Shown piece by piece: positions 25,605-32,673 of a stretch of DNA of 64,000 bases (its first letter is position 1; each line of letters begins with the position of its first letter). The notes under the pieces were generated by a model, which was not told where the DNA came from, made no database searches, and was given only the letters and a program-made list of their open reading frames with translations. Both the position numbers and the translations under genes were made by a program. The stretch is from Hellea sp039977295. Its GTDB lineage: Bacteria; Pseudomonadota; Alphaproteobacteria; Caulobacterales; Maricaulaceae. The DNA is taken from positions 1-64,000 of the forward strand of contig JBDWDN010000004.1 of the NCBI GenBank assembly GCA_039977295.1, given 5' to 3'.

Positions 25605-26750
25605 CTAAATCATACTGGCATTGGTCGGTTGCTCGAACAGGACCCGCCCGAATAATTCGTAAGACGCAGGCGCCGTTACGATGTGCTGCGTAATCGCGTG
25701 GGCGTCTCGGAAGCGTCTTTGAATGGGGCTGTTTTCATAGAGAACTGTCCCGCCGCCAAGTTCATAAACAACGCGGCAGACTTTGGCCGCTATGTGAGTC
25801 ATATGAGTGCAGGCGAGGCGCAGCGCTGCGCGGCGCTCCACGCTTTGCGCGCCTTCGCTTTTGGCCTGTTCCCATGTCAGCGCGATCTCCTCAACCATAT
25901 AGGCCCGCGCGGCCTTAAGGCTTGCTAGCGCTTTGGCATAATCCGCTTGAACCGAGGCGCGCTCCGATAGTCGCCGCGATGACCCTTGGCTCTTCTTGGC
26001 GCTGGCCAGTTCATAAAACTCATTCAGCGCGCCTTGCGCATTGCCAAGCGCGACAGAGGCAACGCCAATGCCAAGCAATCCAAAAGGCGGAAAGGTATAA
26101 AGCGGGCTCGTCTCTCTTGGATTCTCAAAGCGGCTTAATATACTATAGGTTTTGGGCACGCGAAGCTCTTTGACCGCAATATCACCAGACCCTGTCCCGC
26201 GTAGCCCCGCTACATGCCAAGTATCCAGCAGCTCAACATCTTTCGTGCGCACCATCAACATTCGCGGCTCGGGCATAGTCTCATTCTCTCCTGCCACCAT
26301 TGCGCCAAGGCCAATCCATTGACTATTGGCGCTACCAGATCCCCAGGGCCACCGCCCCGTCAGAATATAATCATCGCCCTCAATAATGGCGCGGCCCATA
26401 GGCGCAAAAATACCCCCCGCAATCATATCAAGATCGCCGTAAATATCTCGCGCCACATCAGGGGCAAGATAGGCGGCAGGGAGAACAGCAGTGCAGGCGA
26501 TCATCGTGCACCAAGACGCGCTGGCATTTGCCATTGCGAGTGTCTCAAGCATTTCCATGAACACAGCAGGCAAGCTTTCCATCCCGCCAAGGCTGGCGGG
26601 GGTGAGAGCGCGAAAGACTCCTGCCTTGGCCATGGTGGCAGCGAGATCGGCGGGCAAGCGGCGGGCTGTGTCCATTTCTTGGGCGCGTGCGGATAATTCA
26701 GTGGCGAGGAATTGGGCAGCGCTGAGGGCATCATGGGGAGTTTGTATCAT
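25605..26750 (-). CDS. Acyl-CoA dehydrogenase-fold flavin monooxygenase/dehydrogenase
   Basis: A 381-residue protein of the acyl-CoA dehydrogenase superfamily: the N-terminal helical domain (PADLAATMAKAGVFRALTP), the beta domain (YILTGRWPWGSGSANSQWIGLGA; WHVAGLRGTGSGDIAVKELRVP) and the C-terminal helical bundle with RRAALRLACTHMTHIAA and GGGTVLYENSPIQRRFRDAHA. GLRGTGSGD and the RDxHAxTQH-like C-terminus resemble the group D/HsaA- and DszC-type flavin-dependent monooxygenases more than true dehydrogenases. Substrate unknown. A degraded second copy of its 5' end lies at 28262-28611 beyond the methyltransferase gene. Confidence 0.8.
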   Translation of the reverse strand: MIQTPHDALSAAQFLATELSARAQEMDTARRLPADLAATMAKAGVFRALTPASLGGMESLPAVFMEMLETLAMANASASWCTMIACTAVLPAAYLAPDVARDIYGDLDMIAGGIFAPMGRAIIEGDDYILTGRWPWGSGSANSQWIGLGAMVAGENETMPEPRMLMVRTKDVELLDTWHVAGLRGTGSGDIAVKELRVPKTYSILSRFENPRETSPLYTFPPFGLLGIGVASVALGNAQGALNEFYELASAKKSQGSSRRLSERASVQADYAKALASLKAARAYMVEEIALTWEQAKSEGAQSVERRAALRLACTHMTHIAAKVCRVVYELGGGTVLYENSPIQRRFRDAHAITQHIVTAPASYELFGRVLFEQPTNASMI

Positions 26751-26944
26751 GGAGCATTTTTGCGAGGATCATACACATTGTCAATTATGGAGCACTCACA
26801 ATTTGAAAGAAGGGGTGAAAATTTTATGTGATGTTTATGAAGAGCAGGTGAGGGTTAGATCGCTACCACATCTTCCAGGTTCTTTATTTGTTCTAGTATT
26901 ACTCTGTTGGATGTTTATACAGAATCGCTCTAGAGGAGCAGCAT

Positions 26945-28255
26945 ATGCAAGGTTTTCAGAAAAGTTTTAGTGAAGTAATAGAGTGTGCTGGTCTTACTGC
27001 GTCTTCAGATAATTCTAATCATGGGAGTCAGCAAAATTCTAATTCATGTAATGAGATTAGCGGCGAAAATTTCTGCAATTACCTACGTAACTTCGACAGA
27101 GTGGGCCGGGACACACAAGAATTTGTCAAAAATGATGTAACCTATTTCGTCAATGACTTTTGGACCGCAAAACAACGTCAAAGTAACCGTATTCATGAAA
27201 TTAGTTATCGGGCTTGTTTTAAGGCAGAACTTCCAGCTTTTTTTATTGAAAGCCTCACAAATCCAGGGGACCTTGTCTTAGATCCATTTATGGGTCGTGG
27301 AACGACACTTGTTCAGGCTAACTTACTTGGCCGTGTTCCATATGGGAACGATATAAGCCCCTTAAGTAAAATGCTTGTCGCCCCTCGTCTTTCGCCTCCT
27401 TCAATGCAGCAAATCAAGGAGAGACTTGAAGTCTTAGAGAGAGAGTTCGATCAAATCGAGGATATCCAAGTCGACGATGATCTGCTTGTCTTTTTCCACC
27501 CGAAAACATTGAAAGATATTTCCAAGTTACGGGATTGGTTTATTCAGGGCACGGCTAATGGTAACCTCGATGCCGTAGACTCCTGGATTCGCATGGTAGC
27601 TCTAAATCGACTTACAGGGCATTCAGCGGGCTTCTTCTCTGTTTATACATTGCCACCTAATCAAGCGACAACTGTTGACAGACAAAAGAAAATTAATGCT
27701 AAAAGAAATCAAACGCCCGAAGAAAAAGATATCTTTTCAATTATTTTGAAAAAATCAAAGTCTTTGCTGAGCCAATATGATTACAGCCATTCTACGGATG
27801 TTTTTGGTCTTTCCACAGGATCAGCCTCCCAGCTTGAGTCTATAGATAATAATTTGGTGTCATTAATCGTGACATCTCCTCCGTTTTTAGATGTCGTTGA
27901 TTATGCCAAAGATAATTGGTTAAGGGCTTGGTTTGCGGGGTTCTCAATAGATGATGTTGAAATCTCTATTCATAAAAAAGTAGAAGACTGGACGGCTTTT
28001 GCACGGGAGTGTTTCATTGAGTTTGGCCGCATCTTGAAGCCGGGAGGATTTATTGCCTTTGAGGTGGGGGAAGTTCGTAATGGGTCCATCCTCTTAGAAG
28101 ATTTGGTAATTGAAGCGATTGAAGGCCTTAATTTCAAAGTTCACGGCGTTATGATTAATGATCAGAAGTTCTTCAAAACGTCAAATTCTTGGGGCGTGTC
28201 AAACAATTCCAAAGGGACGAATACTAATCGAATTGTGATTGTGGAGAAGGTATAG
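26945..28255 (+). CDS. Site-specific DNA methyltransferase (N4-cytosine/N6-adenine type), orphan
   Basis: A 436-residue protein with GAGGAG 6 bp before the ATG. The SAM-binding motif DPFMGRGTTLVQA (about residue 113) precedes the catalytic motif TSPPFLDVVDYA (about residue 313), and RILKPGGFIAFEVGEV follows. TSPPF points to an N4-cytosine (or N6-adenine) amino-methyltransferase. The stretch between (residues 140-300) probably holds target recognition. No cognate endonuclease is adjacent. DNA is clearly more AT-rich than the flanks, suggesting horizontal acquisition, and it sits between an intact and a decayed copy of the same dehydrogenase 5' region. Confidence 0.85.
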   Translation: MQGFQKSFSEVIECAGLTASSDNSNHGSQQNSNSCNEISGENFCNYLRNFDRVGRDTQEFVKNDVTYFVNDFWTAKQRQSNRIHEISYRACFKAELPAFFIESLTNPGDLVLDPFMGRGTTLVQANLLGRVPYGNDISPLSKMLVAPRLSPPSMQQIKERLEVLEREFDQIEDIQVDDDLLVFFHPKTLKDISKLRDWFIQGTANGNLDAVDSWIRMVALNRLTGHSAGFFSVYTLPPNQATTVDRQKKINAKRNQTPEEKDIFSIILKKSKSLLSQYDYSHSTDVFGLSTGSASQLESIDNNLVSLIVTSPPFLDVVDYAKDNWLRAWFAGFSIDDVEISIHKKVEDWTAFARECFIEFGRILKPGGFIAFEVGEVRNGSILLEDLVIEAIEGLNFKVHGVMINDQKFFKTSNSWGVSNNSKGTNTNRIVIVEKV

Positions 28256-28261
28256 CAATCA

Positions 28262-28611
28262 TCACCGTCTAGAACGGCGGAGCCCATAGGTTCGAAAATA
28301 GCCGCGGCAATCATGGCGCAACGGCATTAGACATAGCGACCGTATTAAGCATTTCTACAAATACAGCGGGAGAAATCCCCATCCCACCAAGACTGAATTA
28401 GCCGCTCGTCCTAGCGAAGAATTGGGCCGTCTGTCCGAGCATGTTCCTTTCCCCCCAGCTCTCCATGCATCGCAACTCACTAATTCACCCCCATTCTCCA
28501 TTCCGCCAAGGCTGGTAGCCGGCGGGCTTTGTCCATTTCCTGAGCACGTGTGGAGAGTTCGGGGGCGAGTGCTCGTGCGGCGGTGATGGCGTCATGTGGG
28601 GTTTGGGTCAT
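28262..28611 (-). pseudogene. Decayed second copy of the acyl-CoA dehydrogenase-fold gene 5' end
   Basis: From an ATG at 28611 the minus strand reads MTQTPHDAITAARALAPELS then TRAQEMDKARRLPA, closely matching the start of the intact gene (MIQTPHDALSAAQFLATELS..), and then breaks. Further blocks at about 28330-28395 and 28270-28307 match interior parts of the intact gene (26520-26600 and 26385-26430) with deletions and stops. Homology also continues upstream into the promoter (GCATGTTTGCGAGG against GCATTTTTGCGAGG, then ATTGTCAA in both). This is a rearranged, non-functional partial duplicate in direct orientation. Confidence 0.85.
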
Positions 28612-28675
28612 GGTGCATGTTTGCGAGGGAATGGGGGATTGTCAACTTCTAGCGACTATAGGCACGCCTACCTAA

Positions 28676-28792
28676 CCCCTCATTTTAAGGCTTGTCCTTG
28701 TAATCCATCTCCTGTTCTCACGACATAAACCATTTAGGTTAGGTGCACCGTATAGGAGATGGATTGCAGGAACGGGGTCTTGCAATGAGGGG
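28676..28792. repeat. Imperfect 117-bp inverted-repeat element
   Basis: Outer arms CCCCTCATT (28676-28684) and AATGAGGGG (28784-28792) and inner arms AATCCATCTCCT (28702-28713) and AGGAGATGGATT (28754-28765) are perfect complements; the DNA between arms is partly complementary. It resembles a miniature non-coding repeat, and a related arm lies at 12719-12767. It separates the decayed dehydrogenase copy from the reverse-transcriptase locus and may mark an insertion border. Confidence 0.55.
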
Positions 28793-28831
28793 AGGGAGAT
28801 GTGTTTTTATTAGGGCTGAATAATGCAATAA

Positions 28832-28857
28832 AAGTGTAATCCACAAGTTTTACACTT
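28832..28857. promoter_or_regulatory. Inverted repeat next to the RT-RNA promoter
   Basis: AAGTGTAA (28832-28839) and TTACACTT (28850-28857) are perfect 8-bp inverted repeats with a 10-bp spacer, ending 8 bp before the putative -35 box at 28865. Position and symmetry suggest an operator controlling the putative non-coding RNA; no regulator is known. Confidence 0.4.
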
Positions 28858-28864
28858 GCTACTC

Positions 28865-28893
28865 TTGAAATTTAAGTTTTAATTAACCATATA
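28865..28893 (+). promoter_or_regulatory. Candidate sigma70 promoter of the RT-associated RNA
   Basis: TTGAAA (28865-28870) is followed after 17 bp by CATATA (28888-28893), giving a transcription start near 28900. It lies about 175 bp before the reverse-transcriptase start, in AT-rich DNA, and fits a transcript whose 5' part is non-coding. Assigned by eye only. Confidence 0.45.
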
Positions 28894-28899
28894 GGTTGT

Positions 28900-29074
28900 G
28901 CCCGAGGAATTGTCTTCGGGGGACTGTGTTGAGGAGCGCAAGTGCGAATTGTCGTGCTGCGAACCGTATGACTGAGTGTCGAATAGGCATGATTGTTATA
29001 TCTCCAATGTTACAGATGGTCATCATTCCATGATACCATACTACGTTGAACTCGTACCGATTTATCGGGAGTAA
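28900..29074 (+). ncRNA. Putative template ncRNA of a DRT2-like defence system
   Basis: A 175-bp gene-free stretch directly before the reverse transcriptase has a promoter and several hairpins: CCCGA..TCGGG (28901-28920); ATGGT-C-ATCAT-TCC-ATGAT-ACCAT (29016-29039), a 10-bp stem with one bulge; and CCGAT-TT-ATCGG (29057-29068) abutting the ribosome-binding site. Known DRT2 loci have a structured ncRNA in this position that serves as template for rolling-circle-like reverse transcription. The complementary strand is stop-free across the whole stretch, and two GTTGA repeats (28928, 29045) lie 117 bp apart. Boundaries are estimated; expression is not shown. Confidence 0.5.
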
Positions 29075-29503
29075 ATGGTGAATAACCCAGAGGATATAGG
29101 ACGAACGGAATCCAACGCCTCTGGGTATGAACCCTTAGGCGAACGCTTTAACCCTATAATTGACGATTTTATAATTAAAGATCGTAGGTATGCACACTTC
29201 GACTGCCCCCTTTCAGAAGGACAAAGAAGCAGTTTTAGTCTCAACGATATCAATCTTTCATCACATGATTTTTGGCCCCTTTTAGCTTTTGGGATTCCTA
29301 GGAGAAAGAGAGTGTATGATAGTTATGGAGAGTTTTGTGGATTTATAAGCAAGCCTAGACCTATTAAATTTGGTTCACATCAAGACGCAGCAATACTCCA
29401 ATTATATGCAAGAGAGTTAGGTAATAAATACGAGAGTTATCTAAGCAATAAAGATTATAAAAACTCAGTTTTAGCTTATAGAAAAATATGGGCGACAATG
29501 TAA
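29075..29503 (+). CDS. Defence-type reverse transcriptase, N-terminal fragment
   Basis: 142 residues from ATG 29075 (GTG 29078 has better spacing from GGGAG). The sequence RRYAHFDCPLSEGQR, then FWPLLAFGIPRRKRVYDSYG, KPRPIKFGSHQDAAILQLYA and NSVLAYRK matches the N-terminal part (RT0-RT2 region) of single-gene UG/Abi-class RTs of the DRT2-like kind. It ends prematurely: after AYRK the frame runs into IWATM and a stop, while the family continues in the -1 frame with GDNVIQAKSIFDEI. The change occurs at a run of five A's (29482-29486). Either a mutation, a sequence error or frameshifting separates it from the next ORF. Confidence 0.7.
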   Translation: MVNNPEDIGRTESNASGYEPLGERFNPIIDDFIIKDRRYAHFDCPLSEGQRSSFSLNDINLSSHDFWPLLAFGIPRRKRVYDSYGEFCGFISKPRPIKFGSHQDAAILQLYARELGNKYESYLSNKDYKNSVLAYRKIWATM

Positions 29504-30429
29504 TTCAAGCTAAATCCATCTTTGATGAGATTCGGAATCGGGGTGAGTGCATTGCCATTGCGCTGGATCTATCTAAATTTTTTGACAAAATTGAACACGC
29601 TGTTCTTAAAGACTGTTTAGGAGCTGTTTTGGGAGGAGCTCATTTAAGTAGAGACGACTACCATATCTGGAGAAGTGTATGCAAATATGCCTACGTAAAT
29701 TCAGAGCAGTTAAAGACTAGGCTTGGAAAAAAGTATAACCGAAATGGACGAATCTGTTCATCGAAGGATTTTAGAAATGTTGTTCGTGGAAAAGACCCCG
29801 AAGCGAATTTAGTTGAGTCGAATGATCAACACTTTGGCATACCTCAAGGGCTTCCTATTTCGGGTCTTTATGCAAATATAAGCTTGATAGACTTCGACGA
29901 CGCTCTCTTCAGTATAGTTAAGAGTTTAGGGGGAGTTTATAAACGTTACTCTGATGACCTAGCGTTAGTAGTCCCCATTGGTACTAATACCGAAGACTTA
30001 ATCAACGAAGTTTCTCATGAGCTTACGAAAATTGGATTGTCGATTAATTCGGACAAAACTGAGGTGGTCGTCTTTTCTCAGAAAAGTGGTAAGTTAATCG
30101 CTCCAAAACCTTTTCAGTATCTTGGTTTTACATTTGACGGAGAGAGAATTTTAATCAGGCAGTCCTCGATTCATAATTATTACAGGAAAATGCGAAAAGG
30201 TATACGTGCCAAGGTCTATGCCGCAAAAAATCAAAACATAGAACGCAATAATATATACATGCGGCAGTTATTTAAGAGGTATACTCATTTTGGAAGGAAA
30301 AGGAATTTCCCTAGGTATGCGTACCGAGCGGCAAGAATACTAGAATCAGAGGAAGTAAGAAAACAGCTTTCTGGACATATGGGAAAATTCAAGAGGTTCG
30401 TTAGTGTCGCTGTAGACGAAATTTATTAG
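29488..30429 (+). CDS. Defence-type reverse transcriptase, catalytic fragment (DRT2-like)
   Basis: 313 residues in the -1 frame relative to the preceding ORF, overlapping it by 16 bp. Reverse-transcriptase motifs are intact: A, IALDLSKFFD (Asp27, Asp33); B, GIPQGLPISG (117-126); C, YKRYSDDLAL with YSDD at 154-157; D, LGLSINSDKTEVV; E, FQYLGFTFDG. A basic C-terminal helical region (residues 215-313) follows. Single-protein RTs with Y[C/S]DD and an upstream ncRNA fit antiphage DRT2; group II intron maturase, retron and nitrilase-fused types do not fit. If joined to the upstream ORF the protein would be about 450 residues. The subtype is inferred from motifs and context. Confidence 0.72.
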   Translation: MGDNVIQAKSIFDEIRNRGECIAIALDLSKFFDKIEHAVLKDCLGAVLGGAHLSRDDYHIWRSVCKYAYVNSEQLKTRLGKKYNRNGRICSSKDFRNVVRGKDPEANLVESNDQHFGIPQGLPISGLYANISLIDFDDALFSIVKSLGGVYKRYSDDLALVVPIGTNTEDLINEVSHELTKIGLSINSDKTEVVVFSQKSGKLIAPKPFQYLGFTFDGERILIRQSSIHNYYRKMRKGIRAKVYAAKNQNIERNNIYMRQLFKRYTHFGRKRNFPRYAYRAARILESEEVRKQLSGHMGKFKRFVSVAVDEIY

Positions 30430-30485
30430 TAATCTCCGCCTCTTGAGCTTCAAATGTGTCCTAATTATCGGTATTTCTTCCAAAT

Positions 30486-30884
30486 TTACCAGACTTCAAC
30501 CGTTGGATTGAATTGGCCTGATTTTGTTGAATGGGTGGCCTTCATAAATATTTTTGAGGGGATAAAGCTGTTACCTTTATAGTCTACAGATACATCAAGT
30601 TTATCAATGCTGCCGTCCTCAACCATTCCGATCAGTGCTTGCGTGATGGAGTTCTTGGCGGCAGAAATACCAACAGGAACGAACACGGCATTTGCGGGAT
30701 TATCGTCACCACCAAATTCTGTTGGAAATAAAAGTATTTTTTCAAGTTCGCCTTTTTTATGCAACGCTTCAGCTTTCTCCATGGAATCAATATGCGAGAA
30801 ATCGGGTGTTCCTGAAGTAGGAGTTATATTCGTGTCTTCGGTTTTTTTAGAACCGCCAAAAAGGGATGATAAAAACTTTTTCAT
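30486..30884 (-). CDS. Small hypothetical protein upstream-coupled to ispG
   Basis: A 132-residue ORF whose ATG (30884) directly abuts the ispG stop, so it is the last gene of an ispG transcript. It begins with a basic amphipathic stretch MKKFLSSLFGGSKK, then a low-complexity Thr/Asp linker, then a folded-looking part with ILLFPTEFGGDDNPANAVFVP and VSVDYKGNSFIPSKIFM. No signal peptide or known domain is recognised. It resembles small SseB/DUF-type enhancer proteins only loosely, so no function is given. Confidence 0.6.
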   Translation of the reverse strand: MKKFLSSLFGGSKKTEDTNITPTSGTPDFSHIDSMEKAEALHKKGELEKILLFPTEFGGDDNPANAVFVPVGISAAKNSITQALIGMVEDGSIDKLDVSVDYKGNSFIPSKIFMKATHSTKSGQFNPTVEVW

Positions 30885-32030
30885 TTACTCAGCCGCCTCA
30901 GCCAAATTCCGCTGCGCCTTAATCAATTCCGCCCGCGCCTCAACCTGCCGCACAATATCCTCAACCATATCGTCATTATCGGTCTTACCCGTTTTCTTCC
31001 CGGCTGAATACATCATGCCGTAGCCTGCGGACCCGCCTGTAAACCCAATATCCGTAAACATCGCCTCTCCGGGGCCGTTGACGACGCAGCCGATAATAGA
31101 CAGGCTTATTGGCTCTGTCACATGGGCGAGGCGGTCCTCTAATATTTGGACTGTCTTAATCACGTCAAAGCCTTGGCGCGCGCAGGACGGGCAGGAGATT
31201 ATGTTTACGCCGCGAGTTCTTAGGCCCAGCGATTTTAGCATGTCAAAGCCGACTTTGATTTCTTCCACGGGTTCTGCCGAAAGGGAGACGCGGATGGTGT
31301 CGCCTATGCCCGCCCATAATAAATTACCCATACCGATAGAAGATTTGACTGTGCCGATGCGCGTCCCGCCCGCTTCTGTTACGCCCAGATGTAATGGCGC
31401 GTCAGTGGCTTCGGCAAGTTGGTGATAGGCCGCAACAGTGAGGAAGACATCGCTGGCTTTGACGCTGATTTTATAATCGCGGAAATTCTCATCATCGAGC
31501 ATACGGGCATGCATTAGGGCGCTTTCGACCATAGCTTCGGGGCAGGGCTCTCCGTATTTTTCTAGCAGCTCACGTTCCAGACTGCCGCCATTGACGCCGA
31601 TGCGGATGGAGCAACCATTATCGCGCGCGGCGGCGACGACTTCTTTGACGCGGTGCTGCCCGCCAATATTGCCGGGATTAATGCGCAGACAGGCCGCGCC
31701 GTTTTGCGCTGCTTCTATGCCGCGCTTATAATGGAAGTGAATATCGGCGACGATAGGGACATTGACCTCATGGCAGATTTCTTTCATCGCTTCGGCGCTT
31801 TCGGGATCGGGGACGCTGACGCGGACGATATCTGCGCCTGCGATTTCTAGGCCGCGGATCTGTTCAATCGTGCCAGCTACGTCATGGGTGACCGTATTGG
31901 TCATAGACTGCACAGCAATGGGCGCGTCGCCGCCAACGGGGACTTTGCCGACCATGATCTGGCGCGATTTGCGGCGCTCAATAGTGCGCCAAGGGCGGAT
32001 GGAATTTATATCTTTTGGGGCGTTACTCAT
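30885..32030 (-). CDS. ispG: (E)-4-hydroxy-3-methylbut-2-enyl-diphosphate synthase (flavodoxin)
   Basis: A 381-residue protein, standard length for IspG/GcpE. It starts with IRPWRTIERRKSRQIMVGKVPVGG, and QSMTNTVTHD, ADIHFHYKR and LRINPGNIGG are TIM-barrel signatures. The C-terminal iron-sulfur domain has CPSCARQGFD and IGCVVNGPGEA (three Cys ligands of the 4Fe-4S cluster). It catalyses the penultimate step of the MEP isoprenoid pathway. rodZ lies upstream on the same strand, an arrangement known from E. coli (rodZ-ispG), here separated by about 640 bp. Confidence 0.96.
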   Translation of the reverse strand: MSNAPKDINSIRPWRTIERRKSRQIMVGKVPVGGDAPIAVQSMTNTVTHDVAGTIEQIRGLEIAGADIVRVSVPDPESAEAMKEICHEVNVPIVADIHFHYKRGIEAAQNGAACLRINPGNIGGQHRVKEVVAAARDNGCSIRIGVNGGSLERELLEKYGEPCPEAMVESALMHARMLDDENFRDYKISVKASDVFLTVAAYHQLAEATDAPLHLGVTEAGGTRIGTVKSSIGMGNLLWAGIGDTIRVSLSAEPVEEIKVGFDMLKSLGLRTRGVNIISCPSCARQGFDVIKTVQILEDRLAHVTEPISLSIIGCVVNGPGEAMFTDIGFTGGSAGYGMMYSAGKKTGKTDNDDMVEDIVRQVEARAELIKAQRNLAEAAE

Positions 32031-32673
32031 GACAGGGTAGTGCCATGGTTTTATGACAGGATAAAGACGTAAAAACGGCGCATCTGCGTTGAGGCGCGGC
32101 CTAAGCCAATCTAGTTCCTCACCCCCATCACAAAGAGGGCAAAGTTATTCGATAATCGTATTGGGAGAGGGGGCCGGAGCCTTCCTCAAACAACAGCTAA
32201 AAGGTTAATATCCACAGGCCTGCGGGTTCATTCTAGGTTCAGATTCACATGTTAAACGCCGCGTCATCATAAGGTGTGGGGCCTTGGATAATTTATGCAG
32301 GCGCTGGAGGGATAACTGCCTTGAAGTCTTTTGGGACTTTAAAGGGTGTGGGACTTAGCGATGTGGGCTTGGTAGTCCCTTTCGGCGCTTGCATTTAAAT
32401 CATCAAGAATTCGTAAGAGGGGAAGTGTAAGACGCCCCATGCTAGCGGGCCATGTGGGCGACCTTCTAAAATGTTGCGCCTTACAGGATCAGTCTAATCT
32501 CTTATAGCTGCGTGTCATTTTGATTGTCGGGCTATGGTTAATGAAACCTCAATAGAGAGGTTTTAGCGCTCTATACCTTGCAGCTTGTGCATTTTGCGCA
32601 TGTGTGGGTGCAAAAATTGAACTAAGGTTGTCCATTTTTGAAGCTTTTATATTTTTGAAAAGCGCAAATTGCA
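32031..32673. other. Long gene-free gap between rodZ and ispG
   Basis: No credible coding frame is seen. Structured-RNA-like features are present on the plus strand: AAGTC-TTTTGG-GACTT near 32315-32335, a long hairpin CGCCCCATG...CATGTGGGCG near 32432-32462, and a terminator-like hairpin with U-tract at 32544-32566. The region could contain an unrecognised small RNA on the plus strand, plus the ispG promoter. I searched for tmRNA, SRP RNA and RNase P signatures and did not see them. Confidence 0.4.
32544..32566 (+). terminator. Terminator-like hairpin in the rodZ-ispG gap
   Basis: AAACCTC-AATAGA-GAGGTTT (32544-32563) followed by TTTTA. It reads as an intrinsic terminator only on the plus strand, where no protein gene precedes it, which is why an sRNA upstream is suspected. 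Confidence 0.5.

Noticed and set aside
28887..29032. 48-codon sense-strand open frame inside the putative ncRNA
   Set aside because: It ends in TGA at 29030-29032 before the second GTTGA copy, so it cannot run through a 117-nt concatemer, and it has no Shine-Dalgarno.
29075..30429. Retron or group II intron origin of the reverse transcriptase
   Set aside because: No intron maturase/HNH domain, no exon-binding ribozyme features, no retron msr/msd with the typical inverted a1/a2 repeats; motifs fit the defence UG class better.
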